This document shows, piece by piece, positions 32,309 to 42,191 of a stretch of DNA of 64,000 nucleotides (its first letter is position 1; each line of letters begins with the position of its first letter). The DNA is from Cupriavidus pampae. Its GTDB lineage: Bacteria; Pseudomonadota; Gammaproteobacteria; Burkholderiales; Burkholderiaceae. Below the pieces are notes generated by a model, which was not told where the DNA came from, searched no databases, and saw only the letters and a program-made list of their open reading frames with translations. Position numbers and translations under genes: made by a program. Where the stretch lies: the NCBI RefSeq assembly GCF_914271485.1, contig NZ_CAJZAG010000003.1, positions 1-64,000 of the forward strand. The letters run 5' to 3'.

Positions 32309-33025
32309 ATGGAGTGGTTCACCGATCTGTTCACGATGCAGTTCCTGACAGCCCTGCTGTCGATCGTCGTCATCGACCTGGTTCTCGCTGGCGACAATGC
32401 CATCGTGATCGCGCTGGCAGCGCGTAATCTCCCCCCCCACCTGCAGAAGAAGGCTATTGTCTGGGGCACCGTAGGTGCCGTGGTGGTCCGCTCCGCGATG
32501 ACCATCGGCGTGGTCTGGCTGCTCAAGATTCCCGGCCTGTTGCTGGTCGGTGGCCTCGCGCTGGTCTGGATCGCGTACAAGCTGCTATCGGCCGAGGACA
32601 ATGGCGACGAGCACGGTGCGGGAGCCACCTCGCTGGTCGGCGCCATGAAGACCATCATCATTGCTGACGCGGTGATGGGCGTGGATAACGTGCTGGCTGT
32701 GGCCGGCGCCGCGCACGGCAGCTTCCTGCTGGTGGTGCTCGGTCTGCTGATCAGCATCCCGATCGTGGTCTGGGGTTCGAGCCTGGTGCTCAAGCTGATG
32801 GCGCGCTTCCCGGTCATCATCTACATCGGCTCCGGCGTGCTGGCCTTCACGGCGGTCAAGATGATCTCGCACGAGCCGCTGGTCAAGGCGTTCTTCGATC
32901 AGTACCCAATGGCGCTGTGGGCCATGTATGTGGTGATCGTTGGTGGCGTGCTCGGTGGCGGCTATCTGGCGCAGAAGCGTCATGCCGCGCGTCCGGAAAG
33001 CGGTGAGACGGTGACCGGTCACTGA
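32309..33025 (+). CDS. TerC-family membrane protein, probable manganese exporter
   Basis: A 238-residue integral membrane protein with about seven segments. It carries the two TerC signature half-repeats DLVLAGDNAIVIALAARNLP and ADAVMGVDNVLAVAGAAHG, whose Asp-Asn pairs are thought to bind metal. It belongs to the YjbE/YkoY subgroup. GAGGAG precedes the ATG. Position directly after a yybP-ykoY riboswitch makes export of excess Mn2+, or metal loading of exoenzymes, the most likely role. It is followed by a strong terminator. Confidence 0.92.
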   Translation: MEWFTDLFTMQFLTALLSIVVIDLVLAGDNAIVIALAARNLPPHLQKKAIVWGTVGAVVVRSAMTIGVVWLLKIPGLLLVGGLALVWIAYKLLSAEDNGDEHGAGATSLVGAMKTIIIADAVMGVDNVLAVAGAAHGSFLLVVLGLLISIPIVVWGSSLVLKLMARFPVIIYIGSGVLAFTAVKMISHEPLVKAFFDQYPMALWAMYVVIVGGVLGGGYLAQKRHAARPESGETVTGH

Positions 33026-33049
33026 TCGGGATAGAATATCCGCCTGTTG

Positions 33050-33082
33050 CCTCGGGGGCCGTAGTGGCCCCCGAGGCTTTTC
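33050..33082 (+). terminator. Intrinsic terminator after terC
   Basis: CCTCGGGGGCC at 33050-33060 pairs with GGCCCCCGAGG at 33066-33076 around GTAGT, followed by CTTTTC. This is a strong hairpin separating terC from thyA. Confidence 0.88.
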
Positions 33083-33115
33083 TGTCCCCCCGTCTGACTT
33101 CCACTTTTCCGCGCG

Positions 33116-33910
33116 ATGAAACAGTATCTCGACTTCATGCGCCATGTTTACGAGCATGGCACCGAAAAGTCCGACCGCACCGGCACCGGCACACGGTCGG
33201 TGTTCGGCCACCAGATGCGCTTCGATCTGCGCGAGGGCTTCCCGGTGGTTACCACCAAGAAGCTGCACCTGAAGTCGATCATCCACGAATTGTTGTGGTT
33301 TCTGCAGGGTTCGACCAACGTCAAGTATCTGCAGGACAACGGCGTCTCGATCTGGGACGAATGGGCCGACCCCAATGGCGAACTCGGCCCGATCTACGGG
33401 TATCAGTGGCGCAACTGGCCCGCGCCGAATGGCGAGCATATCGACCAGATCGCGCAGGTGGTCGAGCAGATCCGCAATACGCCCGACTCGCGCCGGCTGA
33501 TCGTCTCGGCCTGGAACGTCGGCGAGATTCCGCAGATGAAGCTGCCGCCGTGCCACGCGTTCTTCCAGTTCTATGTGGCCGACGGCCGGCTGTCGTGCCA
33601 GCTTTACCAGCGCAGTGCCGATATTTTCCTCGGCGTGCCGTTCAATATCGCCAGCTACGCGCTGCTGACGCATATGGTGGCGCAGCAGACCGGGCTCGAG
33701 CTCGGCGACTTCGTGTGGACCGGCGGCGACTGTCATCTGTACAGCAACCACCTGGAGCAGGTACGCACGCAACTGTCGCGGGAGCCAATGGCGCTGCCGC
33801 GCCTGAACATTCTGCGCAAGCCGGACGACATTTTCGGCTATCGCTTCGAGGACTTTGAACTGGTTGGCTATGAATCGCATCCCGCGATCAAGGCACCGGT
33901 GGCGGTATGA
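33116..33910 (+). CDS. thyA: Thymidylate synthase
   Basis: A 264-residue enzyme that converts dUMP to dTMP using methylene-tetrahydrofolate. Complete family pattern: [49 protein letters not shown], nucleophile Cys in [32 protein letters not shown]. Normal length. It forms a translationally coupled unit with a hydratase-family gene and folA (ATGA overlaps on both sides). The dihydrofolate it makes is recycled by FolA. Confidence 0.98.
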   Translation: MKQYLDFMRHVYEHGTEKSDRTGTGTRSVFGHQMRFDLREGFPVVTTKKLHLKSIIHELLWFLQGSTNVKYLQDNGVSIWDEWADPNGELGPIYGYQWRNWPAPNGEHIDQIAQVVEQIRNTPDSRRLIVSAWNVGEIPQMKLPPCHAFFQFYVADGRLSCQLYQRSADIFLGVPFNIASYALLTHMVAQQTGLELGDFVWTGGDCHLYSNHLEQVRTQLSREPMALPRLNILRKPDDIFGYRFEDFELVGYESHPAIKAPVAV

Positions 33911-34740
33911 GCATGACACAGACGACTTTGGATGCGGCCGCGCTGGCCGACATGGCGCGGGCGTTCGTCCGTGCGCAGGCGGAACGCCGCGCGGTGGGTG
34001 CCGACACGACTGCGCAGTTGCGCGGCATTGATATCGCCGGTGGCTATCGCGCTGGCCGGGCATTGCATGAGCAGCTGGTTGCCACGGGATTCAAGCCCGT
34101 TGGCCGCAAGATTGGCTGCACCAACACGGCGACGTGGGGCAAGCTCGGTATCGATGCGCCGATCGTTGCGCATATGTATGAGCAGACCGTGGTGCATGGC
34201 GCCGCGAACCGCGTCGATGTGCCCTGGACCACGCTGCACTTGCCGCGTATCGAGCTTGAGCTGGCATTCCGGTTGAAGGTCACGCCGACGCCCGGGCAGT
34301 CGCTCGAAGCGCTGATCGATGGCATCGACTGGGTCGCGCCGGCGATCGAGGTCGTGGACTCGCACGTCGATCCGGCGGTGGCGTCGCCCGCGACCATCCT
34401 GTGCGACTTTGGCGCGCATTCGTCGCTGCTGCTCGGCGCGCCGGTCGCGTTGGCTGGCTTGCCGCCGCTGACACCGCAGGCGTTTGCCGACATTACCGCC
34501 ACGTTGCAGGTCGGCGAGACCGTGCTGCCCGGTGGTGCGGTGCACGTCATGGGCAATCCGCTCGTGTCGCTGCACACCGCGATTGCAATTGCCGCGTCGC
34601 TGGGCGCGCCGATCGAGGCGGGCGAGATCGTGACGACCGGTGCGCTGGTGGGACCGGTGGCCGTGGAGGCCGGCCAGCAATGGCGCGGCCGGGTGTCGTT
34701 CGCGGGGCGCAACGACCTGACCGTCGGGATGGATGCATGA
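33907..34740 (+). CDS. 2-keto-4-pentenoate hydratase / FAH-superfamily protein
   Basis: A 277-residue cytoplasmic protein of the MhpD/TesE hydratase type. Relatives add water to 2-hydroxy-pentadienoates or decarboxylate oxo-acids in aromatic breakdown. It shows [38 protein letters not shown] and [15 protein letters not shown], in line with the metal-binding Glu-X-Glu pattern of this fold. It overlaps thyA and folA by ATGA at both ends, so it is cotranslated with two folate genes though it has no obvious link to them. A metabolite-repair role is possible; its substrate cannot be read from sequence. Confidence 0.85.
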   Translation: MSMTQTTLDAAALADMARAFVRAQAERRAVGADTTAQLRGIDIAGGYRAGRALHEQLVATGFKPVGRKIGCTNTATWGKLGIDAPIVAHMYEQTVVHGAANRVDVPWTTLHLPRIELELAFRLKVTPTPGQSLEALIDGIDWVAPAIEVVDSHVDPAVASPATILCDFGAHSSLLLGAPVALAGLPPLTPQAFADITATLQVGETVLPGGAVHVMGNPLVSLHTAIAIAASLGAPIEAGEIVTTGALVGPVAVEAGQQWRGRVSFAGRNDLTVGMDA

Positions 34741-35237
34741 CCCTGCTGACGTTGATTGTTGCGCGCGCGCGCAATGGCACCATTGGGCGCGATAACACGC
34801 TGCCGTGGCGGTTACCCGAGGATCTTGCCTACTTCAAGCGCACCACGATGGGCGCGCCTGTGATCATGGGCCGCAAGACGTGGGATTCGATTGGCCGGCC
34901 GCTGCCGGGGCGCCGCAATATCGTGGTGAGCCGCAATGCTTCGCTGCAATTGGCGGGCGCCGATGTAGCCGGGTCGCTCGAGGATGCGCAGCGGCTTTGC
35001 GTGGGCGTGGAGCAGGTTTTCCTGATTGGTGGCGCGCAGTTGTATGCGGAGGCGCTGCCTAGCGCGGACCGTCTGCTCGTGACCGAGATCGATGCCGATG
35101 TGGAAGGTGATGCGGTGTTTCCGGCGATCGATCGGACGCAGTGGGTGGAGCTTTCGCGCGAGACGCATCACTCGGAGGCCAATGGCTTCGACTATGCGTT
35201 CGTGACTTACGAACGGCCGCCCTCGGGCGAACAGTAA
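34737..35237 (+). CDS. folA: Dihydrofolate reductase
   Basis: A 166-residue NADPH-dependent enzyme that regenerates tetrahydrofolate after thymidylate synthesis. Landmarks: [71 protein letters not shown]. Start ATG overlaps the hydratase stop (ATGA). Normal length. It is followed by a palindrome at 35245-35266. Confidence 0.97.
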   Translation: MTLLTLIVARARNGTIGRDNTLPWRLPEDLAYFKRTTMGAPVIMGRKTWDSIGRPLPGRRNIVVSRNASLQLAGADVAGSLEDAQRLCVGVEQVFLIGGAQLYAEALPSADRLLVTEIDADVEGDAVFPAIDRTQWVELSRETHHSEANGFDYAFVTYERPPSGEQ

Positions 35238-35244
35238 CGACGGG

Positions 35245-35266
35245 CCCTCTCCCCAGGGAGAGGGCA
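35245..35266. repeat. Intergenic palindrome GCCCTCTCCC-CA-GGGAGAGGGC
   Basis: A perfect 10-bp inverted repeat with a 2-bp loop between the convergent folA and pmbA genes. A similar palindrome with the same CCCTTCTCC/GGGAGAGGGC core lies after pdxA2 at 51324-51353. There is no T-tail; it may act as a weak terminator or as a dispersed intergenic palindrome. Confidence 0.65.
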
Positions 35267-35276
35267 CAAATCACGT

Positions 35277-36650
35277 TCAGTTGCCGGCGATCGTCATCTG
35301 CTCGATCAGGATCGAGCCGGTTTCCTTGGTACCGCGGACCAGTACGTCCGAACCGATGCCGACGATCTGCTTGAACATCTCGGGCATGCTGCCCGCGATT
35401 GTGATTTCTTCCACCGGGTATTGGATCACGCCGTTCTCGACCCAGTAGCCCGACGCACCACGCGAATAGTCGCCGGTGACGTAGTTCACGCCCTGCCCCA
35501 TCAGTTCGGTCACCAGCAGGCCCGTTCCCATCTTGCGCAGCATGCCGGCAAAGTCGTCCTCGGGCTTCGTCAGGTCGCTCGACAACGTCAGATTGTGCGA
35601 GCCGCCCGCGTTGCCGGTGGTCTTCATGCCGAGCTTGCGCGCCGAATACGTCGACAGGAAATAGCCTTCCACCACGCCATCGCGCACGACGTCGCGCTCA
35701 TGGGTGCGCACACCTTCTTCATCGAACGGTGCGCTGCCCATGGCGCCCGGCACATGCGGCTGCTCGTGGATCTGGATATGCGGCCCGAACACGGCCTTGC
35801 CGAGCGTGTCGTGCAGGAACGTGGACTTGCGATACAACGCGCCGCCCGACACCGCCTGTACGAACGCGCCGAGCAGGCCTGCCGCGAGCGGGGCTTCGAA
35901 CAGCACCGGGCACTTGCGCGTGGTCAGCTTGCGCGCATTGAGGCGCGAAATGGCACGCTCGGCGGCGTAGCGGCCGATGTCCTCGGGTGCGGCAAGGGTC
36001 GTCGGCGAGCGCTTGGACGAATACCAGTCGTCACGCTGCATACCGCCGCCGGAGCCGGCGATCGGCGCGCACGAGATGAAATGGCGCGAATACGGATAAC
36101 CACCCACGAAACCACGCGAGGTGGCCAGCACGAACTGCGAATGCTGCGCGGACACGCTGGCACCGTCGCTGTTGCGGATCTTTGGCGAGACTGCGAACGC
36201 GGCGGCCTCCGAGCGGCGCGCGATATCGATCGCGCCTTCGGCGGTGACGTTCCAAGGATGGAATAGATCGAGGTCGCGCGGCGAGCGCTCGAGCAGTTCT
36301 TCCTCGGCCAGCCCCGCGCAATCGTCCTCGGCGGTAAAGCGCGCGATGTTGTAAGCCGCTTCAGCGGTGGCACGCAGTGCGGCGGGCGAAAAGTCCGAGG
36401 TGCTGGCATTGCCGCGGCGCTGGCCGATCATCACGGTCACGCCAACCACCTTGTCGCGATTCTGCTCGATGGTCTCGACCTGGCCCTTGCGCACCGTGAC
36501 CGAAAGCCCGCTGCCTTCGGAAATTTCCGTCGCGGCATCGGTGGCCCCCAGTTCGCGCGCCATGCGCAACACGTCGGCCGCCATCTCGCGGAGCCGGTCC
36601 TGACTGTAGGTGAAATGCGCGGTTTGTTGCGAAACAGCAGAGGTGTCCAT
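35277..36650 (-). CDS. pmbA: TldE/PmbA metalloprotease subunit
   Basis: A 457-residue partner of TldD in a heterodimeric zinc protease that trims exposed peptides and, in other species, processes microcin B17 and helps degrade CcdA. Landmarks: VTVRKGQVETIEQNRDKVVGVTVMIGQRRGNASTSDFS, GTKETGSILIEQMTIAGN at the C-terminus and the GASGYWVENG segment. PmbA lacks the zinc motif, as expected. It is divergent from yjgA, as in many proteobacteria. tldD is not in the window. A role for the TldD/E pair in cutting locus peptides is conceivable but unsupported. Confidence 0.95.
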   Translation of the reverse strand: MDTSAVSQQTAHFTYSQDRLREMAADVLRMARELGATDAATEISEGSGLSVTVRKGQVETIEQNRDKVVGVTVMIGQRRGNASTSDFSPAALRATAEAAYNIARFTAEDDCAGLAEEELLERSPRDLDLFHPWNVTAEGAIDIARRSEAAAFAVSPKIRNSDGASVSAQHSQFVLATSRGFVGGYPYSRHFISCAPIAGSGGGMQRDDWYSSKRSPTTLAAPEDIGRYAAERAISRLNARKLTTRKCPVLFEAPLAAGLLGAFVQAVSGGALYRKSTFLHDTLGKAVFGPHIQIHEQPHVPGAMGSAPFDEEGVRTHERDVVRDGVVEGYFLSTYSARKLGMKTTGNAGGSHNLTLSSDLTKPEDDFAGMLRKMGTGLLVTELMGQGVNYVTGDYSRGASGYWVENGVIQYPVEEITIAGSMPEMFKQIVGIGSDVLVRGTKETGSILIEQMTIAGN

Positions 36651-36698
36651 GTGGGCGGCTATCGGCTAAAGTCCAAACGACAATCATAGCAAGATAAA

Positions 36699-37322
36699 AT
36701 GCGCGCCATGCCGCGAAATACCCGTAACCAATCCAATACCCCAAATTCCCGCTTCGGCGCCTTCCAACCCGAGCCGGACGATGACGCGCCGAAAAGCAAG
36801 TCGCAGAAGAAACGCGACATGACGGCGTTGCAAGACCTGGGCGTCGAGCTCGAAGCGCTGGCCAAGGACCGCCTGGCGCGCGTCCCGATGCCCGAGTCGC
36901 TGTCCGACGCCATCCACGCGGCGCGCCGCATCACCAGTCACGAGGGCAAGCGCCGCCAGATGCAGTTCGTCGGCAAGATCATGCGCGGCCTCGACAACGA
37001 AGAGGTGGACGCGATCCGCAATGCGCTGGATGGCTTCAAGGGCACCAGCAAGGCCGAAACCGCGCGCATGCACCTGATCGAGCGCTGGCGCGAACTGCTG
37101 CTGGCCGACGACGAGGCGCTGACCAAGTTCCTGGGCGAGCATCCGGGCAGCGACGTACAGGCGCTGCGCAATACCATCCGCAATGCCCGCCGCGAACAGC
37201 AGCTGTCGAAGCCGCCGAAGTCGTTCCGCGAATTGTTCCAGATGATCAAGGCCGCGCTGGATCAGAAGGACGCCGCCAACGAGGCCGCCGCACCCCAACC
37301 CGCTCCGGACACCGACGCATGA
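36699..37322 (+). CDS. darP: DarP/YjgA ribosome biogenesis factor (DUF615)
   Basis: A 207-residue RNA-binding protein that associates with late 50S precursor particles. The DUF615 pattern is clear: [42 protein letters not shown], and a helical C-terminus with [14 protein letters not shown] and [12 protein letters not shown]. It is divergent from pmbA, and its stop overlaps the mog start (ATGA). Confidence 0.93.
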   Translation: MRAMPRNTRNQSNTPNSRFGAFQPEPDDDAPKSKSQKKRDMTALQDLGVELEALAKDRLARVPMPESLSDAIHAARRITSHEGKRRQMQFVGKIMRGLDNEEVDAIRNALDGFKGTSKAETARMHLIERWRELLLADDEALTKFLGEHPGSDVQALRNTIRNARREQQLSKPPKSFRELFQMIKAALDQKDAANEAAAPQPAPDTDA

Positions 37323-37960
37323 CGCAACCTACTTCACCAATGACTTCGCCTATCAGCCGCAGCCATCCCGATGAACTCGTGGTCGGGCTGGTGTCGATCT
37401 CCGACCGCGCCTCGGCCGGCACCTATCAGGACGAGGGTATTCCGGCGCTACGCGAATGGTTCGGACGCGCGCTGACGTCCTCATGGCAAGCCGTGGAGCG
37501 GCTGATTCCCGACGAACAGGCGCAGATCTCGCGCACGCTGATCGAGCTGGTCGACGTGGCCGGCTGCGACCTCGTGCTGACGACCGGCGGCACCGGACCG
37601 GCGCGCCGCGACGTCACGCCCGAAGCCACGCTGGCGGTCGCCACCAAGCTGATGCCCGGCTTCGGCGAGCAGATGCGTGCAGTGAGCCTGCATTTCGTGC
37701 CCACCGCGATCCTCTCGCGTCAGGTGGCGGTCATTCGTGAAACGGCGAGCCGCGCGGCATTGATCGTCAACCTGCCGGGTCAGCCGCGCGCGATTCGCGA
37801 GACGCTGGAAGGTTTGCGCGATGCGGACGGCAAACCCGTCGTGCAGGGCGTGTTCGCCGCCATCCCCTACTGCATCGACCTGATCGGCGGGCCGTACATG
37901 GAATGCGACGAAGCGGTCGTCAAGGCGTTCCGGCCCAAACACGCGCTTCGTGCCAAATAG
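37319..37960 (+). CDS. mog: Molybdopterin adenylyltransferase
   Basis: A 213-residue cytosolic enzyme that adenylylates molybdopterin before molybdenum insertion. Motifs: [44 protein letters not shown] (nucleotide loop) and [19 protein letters not shown]. Its start overlaps the darP stop by 4 bp. It is convergent with the carrier gene. Confidence 0.95.
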   Translation: MTQPTSPMTSPISRSHPDELVVGLVSISDRASAGTYQDEGIPALREWFGRALTSSWQAVERLIPDEQAQISRTLIELVDVAGCDLVLTTGGTGPARRDVTPEATLAVATKLMPGFGEQMRAVSLHFVPTAILSRQVAVIRETASRAALIVNLPGQPRAIRETLEGLRDADGKPVVQGVFAAIPYCIDLIGGPYMECDEAVVKAFRPKHALRAK

Positions 37961-37963
37961 GCC

Positions 37964-38845
37964 TCAGCGCAGCCCCAGATACAGCCCGATCGGCACGAAG
38001 ATCACTGCCGCGATATTGCCAAGCAGCACGATCGACGCCACCTGATCGGGCTCCTGCCGGAAGTGGTCGGCCACGAGGAAGTTGAGCACGGCCGGCGGCA
38101 GCGCCGCGAACACGAACAGCAGTCCGCGCTGGAGGTCGGTCATCGGCACCAGCGCCACCAGCAGCAGCGCCACCGCAATACCGGCGAGCGGGCACACCGC
38201 GGCGCCCCACATGCCCATGCCCCAGTTGCGCAGGCTCACGTCCTTCATGCGCACGCCGAGCGCGAACAGCATCAGCGGCACCGTGGCTTCGCCGAGCAGC
38301 TTGATCGATTCGTAGATCGGCTCCGGCAGCGCGAACCACGGCTTGGCCAGCGACAGCGCCACGCCCACGACCGTGGCCAGCACCATCGGATTGCGAACGA
38401 TCTGCGCCAGCGAGGCATGGCGATTGACGATCTTGAGGCCAATCGTGAAATGCATGAGGTTGGACATCGCGAACAGCGCGACGGCGGGCGCAAGCCCGGC
38501 CGGCCCGAACGCGAACACCGACAACGGCAGCCCCATGTTGCCGCTGTTGTTGAACATCATCGGCGGCACGAACGTGCGCGGATCCGCGCCCAGCATCCGC
38601 GCGGCGACCCAGGCCAGCACACCCGACCCCAGCACCACCGCCACCGCGCAGGCCAGCAGCACGAGCTGGTCAGCCAGCACGAAGTCCTTGCTGATAAACG
38701 CGGACACCACCAGCAGCGGCGCAATGACGTCCAGCGTCGCGCGGTTGATCCCTGTCATGTCCGGATGGGCGCGTCGTCCGTAGATCCAGCCGATCAGGAT
38801 GATCAGGATGACCGGGGTGATGATCGAGACGATGCGCGTGAACAT
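37964..38845 (-). CDS. AEC-family (auxin efflux carrier) transporter
   Basis: A 293-residue membrane protein with about ten segments, N-terminal FTRIVSIITPVILIILIGWIYGRR. It carries FVPPMMFNNSGNMGLPLSVFAFG, the conserved Asn-Asn-Ser-Gly-Asn of the first bundle. Bacterial members export or import small organic acids such as malonate or malate. The stop lies 3 bp from the mog stop. The substrate is not predictable. Confidence 0.92.
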   Translation of the reverse strand: MFTRIVSIITPVILIILIGWIYGRRAHPDMTGINRATLDVIAPLLVVSAFISKDFVLADQLVLLACAVAVVLGSGVLAWVAARMLGADPRTFVPPMMFNNSGNMGLPLSVFAFGPAGLAPAVALFAMSNLMHFTIGLKIVNRHASLAQIVRNPMVLATVVGVALSLAKPWFALPEPIYESIKLLGEATVPLMLFALGVRMKDVSLRNWGMGMWGAAVCPLAGIAVALLLVALVPMTDLQRGLLFVFAALPPAVLNFLVADHFRQEPDQVASIVLLGNIAAVIFVPIGLYLGLR

Positions 38846-38908
38846 GGGGATTCGGGACGGACGGGGAGCGAGCCGGCAGGCCGGCTCATCGCTTCTGGTG
38901 AGGTGGGA

Positions 38909-39529
38909 TCAGGCAGCGGGCGCCTCGGGTGCCGCCGCGGCATCGGCGCTGGCCGACGCCTTGATGAAATGCTGGCGGTAGTAGCGCAGTTCTTCCACGG
39001 ACTCGAGGATATCGGCCAGCGCGGTATGCAGCTGGCGCTTGACGAAACCCTTGTGGATCGCCGGCTCCCAGCGCTTGCACAGCTCCTTGAGCGTCGATAC
39101 GTCGAGGTTGCGATAGTGGAAGAACGCCTCCAGCTTGGGCATGTAGCGCGCCATAAAGCGGCGGTCCTGGCAGATCGAGTTGCCGCACATCGGCGACTTG
39201 CTGGCCGGCACCCAGCGCTTGAGGAACGCCAGCAGCTCGGTTTCGGCCTGCGCTTCGGTCAGCGTGGACGCCTTGACCTTGTCGATCAGGCCCGAACGGC
39301 CGTGCGTGCCCTTGTTCCAGTTGTCCATGCCGTCGAGCACCGCGTCCGCCTGATGGATCACGAGTACCGGGCCCTCGGCCAGGATGTTCAGTTCGGAGTC
39401 GGTGACGACCACCGCGATCTCGATGATGCGGTCGGTATCGGGCTGCAGCCCGGTCATCTCCATATCGAGCCAGATCAGGTTATTTTCGCTCTTGACGGAG
39501 GGGGCGGCGGTGCTTGCGGCGTGTGTCAT
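38909..39529 (-). CDS. orn: Oligoribonuclease
   Basis: A 206-residue DEDDh exonuclease that degrades 2-5-nt RNA fragments and pGpG from c-di-GMP turnover. [28 protein letters not shown] contains the Asp/Glu pair; [19 protein letters not shown] and [18 protein letters not shown] carry the remaining acidic residues and His. I chose the ATG at 39529 as the standard start; the longer open frame is antisense to the M48 gene. An Ala-rich tail of about 15 residues is extra. Confidence 0.97.
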   Translation of the reverse strand: MTHAASTAAPSVKSENNLIWLDMEMTGLQPDTDRIIEIAVVVTDSELNILAEGPVLVIHQADAVLDGMDNWNKGTHGRSGLIDKVKASTLTEAQAETELLAFLKRWVPASKSPMCGNSICQDRRFMARYMPKLEAFFHYRNLDVSTLKELCKRWEPAIHKGFVKRQLHTALADILESVEELRYYRQHFIKASASADAAAAPEAPAA

Positions 39530-39644
39530 GTGTCGGAGACGGCTTGAAGGGTACGAACAACTTATAATTCTCGCATATCTGCCCCAAATGGCCAGTCGCG
39601 CACTTGCGCGTCTGCCCGGGGGCGCCCCCGCAAAGGCCTTGCCG

Positions 39645-40898
39645 ATGTTCACGTTCACACTGATTTTCCTCGCTGCGCTGGTGATCATGGTGCTTACCAA
39701 GCTGTGGCTCGCCGCCCGGCAGGTACGCCATGTGGCACAACACCGCCACGCCGTGCCGGCCCGCTTTGCCGACACCATCGCCCTCTCCGCCCACCAGAAG
39801 GCCGCCGACTACACGGTGGCCCGCACGCGGCTGTCGATGCTGGAGGTGCTTAGCGGGGCCGCGGTACTGATCGGCTTTACCATGCTCGGCGGCCTGCAAT
39901 CGCTCAACGAGTTCTGGCTTGGCGTGTTCGGCCCCGGCTACCTGTACGGGCTGGCGCTGATCGCCAGCGTTGCGCTGATCGGTGGCCTCGTCGATCTGCC
40001 GTTCTCGCTCTACGGCCAGTTCGTGATCGAGCAGCGCTTCGGCTTCAACAAGATGACGATCGGCCTGTGGCTCGTGGACCTGCTCAAGATGACCGCGGTG
40101 GCCTGCACGCTCGGCGCCCCGCTGCTGCTGGCCGTGCTCTGGCTGATGGACCGCACCGGCGACTACTGGTGGGTGTACACGTGGCTGTTGTGGGTGGCCT
40201 TCAGCCTGCTGCTGCAGGTCATCGTGCCGACGTTTATCGCGCCGCTGTTCAATAAATTCGAACCGCTCACGGACGACACGCTGCGCGCGCGCATCGAGGC
40301 GCTGCTGCGCAAGTGCGGCTTTGCCAGCAAGGGTCTGTTCGTGATGGATGGCAGCCGCCGCAGCGCACACGGCAATGCCTATTTCACCGGCTTTGGCGCG
40401 GCCAAGCGCATCGTGTTCTTCGACACGCTGCTGTCGCGCCTCGATGGCGAGGAGATCGAGGCCGTGCTCGCGCACGAGCTCGGCCACTTCAAGCGCCGTC
40501 ACGTGGCCAAGATGATCGCGGTGACGTTCGTGCTGTCGCTGGTGTTCCTGGCCATCCTCGGCTGGATGTCGACGCGCGCGTGGTTCTACATGGGCCTGGG
40601 CGTGGCGCCGAATTTCGGCACGGACAACCATGCGCTCGCGCTGGTGCTGTTCTTCCTCACGTTGCCCGTGTTCACGTTTGTGCTCGGCCCGCTGGCCAGC
40701 CAGTCGTCGCGCCGGCACGAGTTCGAGGCCGACGAATTCGCCGCCAGCCAGACCAATGCCGGCCACCTCGTCTCGGCGCTGGTCAAGCTGTACAAGGACA
40801 ATGCGTCGACGCTGACGCCCGACCCGCTCTACAGCGCGTTCTACTACTCTCACCCGCCCGCGGCCCAGCGGATCGATCGTCTGATGGCGCACGCATGA
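39645..40898 (+). CDS. M48-family membrane zinc metalloprotease, Ste24-like
   Basis: A 417-residue membrane protease with about seven membrane segments and the zinc motif [10 protein letters not shown] followed by a Glu in [12 protein letters not shown]. The N-terminal [29 protein letters not shown] matches CAAX-prenyl protease 1 relatives. It probably takes part in membrane protein quality control. Start at 39645 ([21 protein letters not shown]). It is divergent from orn and overlaps rsgA by ATGA. Confidence 0.93.
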   Translation: MFTFTLIFLAALVIMVLTKLWLAARQVRHVAQHRHAVPARFADTIALSAHQKAADYTVARTRLSMLEVLSGAAVLIGFTMLGGLQSLNEFWLGVFGPGYLYGLALIASVALIGGLVDLPFSLYGQFVIEQRFGFNKMTIGLWLVDLLKMTAVACTLGAPLLLAVLWLMDRTGDYWWVYTWLLWVAFSLLLQVIVPTFIAPLFNKFEPLTDDTLRARIEALLRKCGFASKGLFVMDGSRRSAHGNAYFTGFGAAKRIVFFDTLLSRLDGEEIEAVLAHELGHFKRRHVAKMIAVTFVLSLVFLAILGWMSTRAWFYMGLGVAPNFGTDNHALALVLFFLTLPVFTFVLGPLASQSSRRHEFEADEFAASQTNAGHLVSALVKLYKDNASTLTPDPLYSAFYYSHPPAAQRIDRLMAHA

Positions 40899-41860
40899 CA
40901 CGTAGCGCGCGCCATCACAACGCCGGCAAAAACACCGGCAACAGCACCGAAGCCGCAATCGTCATCGCCGCGCATGGCCGTCACTACGTCGTTGAACTCG
41001 ACGACGGCGAGCGGCTGCATGCGTTTCCGCGCGGCAAGAAGAGCGACTGCGCGGTGGGCGACCACGTGCGCATCGAGCGCGCCGCGGCCGACCAGGGCGT
41101 GATCGCGGGCGTCGATGCGCGCCGCAATCTGCTGCATCGTTCGGACCAGTTCAAGTCCAAGCTGCTCGCGGCCAATATCGATCAGGTCATCATCGTGCTG
41201 GCTACCGAACCGGGCTTCTCCGAAGACCTGCTCGGTCGCGCGCTGGTCTCGGCAGAGGCGCTCGAGATCCGGCCGCTGGTGATCCTCAACAAGACCGACC
41301 TGCCGGACCGGCTGGAAGAAGCCCGGCGGCGGCTCGCGCTATATCGCGACCTGGGCTACGAGACGCTGGAGCTGTCCGTGCACGCGCAGCCGGAACAAAC
41401 GCTGGCGCAGTTGCAGCCGCGCACGGCGGGCGTGGCGAGCATCCTGATCGGCCAGTCGGGCATGGGCAAGTCGTCGCTGCTGAATCTGCTGATTCCGGGC
41501 GTGGAAGCGCAGACGCGCGAGATTTCCGCGAAGCTCGACTCGGGCAAGCACACCACGACGTTCACGCGGCTCTATCACCTGCCCGCAGCCTGGGGCACCG
41601 TGGAGGGACGACCCGGGTATCTGATCGATTCGCCGGGATTTCAGGAATTCGGCCTTCATCATCTGAGCGAGGGCATGCTCGAACGGGCGTTTCCGGAATT
41701 TCGCGCTCGGCTGACCGAATGCCGGTTTTACAATTGCCACCATATCAACGAGCCCGGCTGTGGCGTGTTGGGAGCGATCGAGGCAGGCGAGATTTCGCCA
41801 CGCCGGCACGACCTCTACACGCAGTTGCTGCACGAATCGCGTCAGCAAAAGCCCTGGTAA
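40895..41860 (+). CDS. rsgA: Ribosome small-subunit biogenesis GTPase RsgA
   Basis: A 321-residue circularly permuted GTPase that checks 30S decoding-centre maturation. An OB-fold N-terminus is followed by the permuted motifs: G4 LNKTDLPD, G1 [11 protein letters not shown]3 DSPGFQEF, then the zinc site [14 protein letters not shown]. Its start overlaps the M48 protease stop. Confidence 0.97.
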   Translation: MTRSARHHNAGKNTGNSTEAAIVIAAHGRHYVVELDDGERLHAFPRGKKSDCAVGDHVRIERAAADQGVIAGVDARRNLLHRSDQFKSKLLAANIDQVIIVLATEPGFSEDLLGRALVSAEALEIRPLVILNKTDLPDRLEEARRRLALYRDLGYETLELSVHAQPEQTLAQLQPRTAGVASILIGQSGMGKSSLLNLLIPGVEAQTREISAKLDSGKHTTTFTRLYHLPAAWGTVEGRPGYLIDSPGFQEFGLHHLSEGMLERAFPEFRARLTECRFYNCHHINEPGCGVLGAIEAGEISPRRHDLYTQLLHESRQQKPW

Positions 41861-41865
41861 GTGAA

Positions 41866-42174
41866 GTGAAACTACTGCTGAGAGCCTCGTCGCTGGTCCA
41901 TGCCGCGCATTGCAGCAATGTGCTGCGCGCGGCCGGCATCGAGGCCGAGCTGCGCAACACGTGGCTGGCCGGCGCGGCTGGCGATATTCCGTTTCAGGAG
42001 AGTTCACCGCAGGTGTGGATTGCCGACGCGGCCAACGAGACGGAGGCGTGGGCGATTCTCAACGCGGCCGCGAATCCGGCGCCGGGCCCACGCTGGCGAT
42101 GCGCGCACTGCGATGAATGGCACGAGGCGCAGTTCGCCGCGTGCTGGCACTGCGGCACAATGAAAGAGGGTTGA
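41866..42174 (+). CDS. DUF2007 protein with C-terminal zinc ribbon
   Basis: A 102-residue small protein. VKLLLRASSLVHAAHCSNVLRAAGIEAELRN and WIADAANETEAWAIL match DUF2007, a putative signal-transducing fold related to PII. It ends with CAHCDEWHEAQFAACWHCG, two CxxC pairs that probably bind zinc. It starts with GTG at 41866, 5 bp after the rsgA stop. The function is unknown. Confidence 0.87.
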   Translation: MKLLLRASSLVHAAHCSNVLRAAGIEAELRNTWLAGAAGDIPFQESSPQVWIADAANETEAWAILNAAANPAPGPRWRCAHCDEWHEAQFAACWHCGTMKEG

Positions 42175-42191
42175 GCGCTTAGCCTACGAGG

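Noticed and set aside
32585-34063. A 492-residue minus-strand open frame across terC and thyA
   Set aside because: It runs opposite to two well-supported genes and across a terminator; its composition is typical of a GC-rich shadow frame.
35277-36650. PmbA as the leader protease of the peptide system
   Set aside because: It is conserved housekeeping, lies 9 kb away among unrelated genes, and the C39 domain already supplies GG-cleavage.
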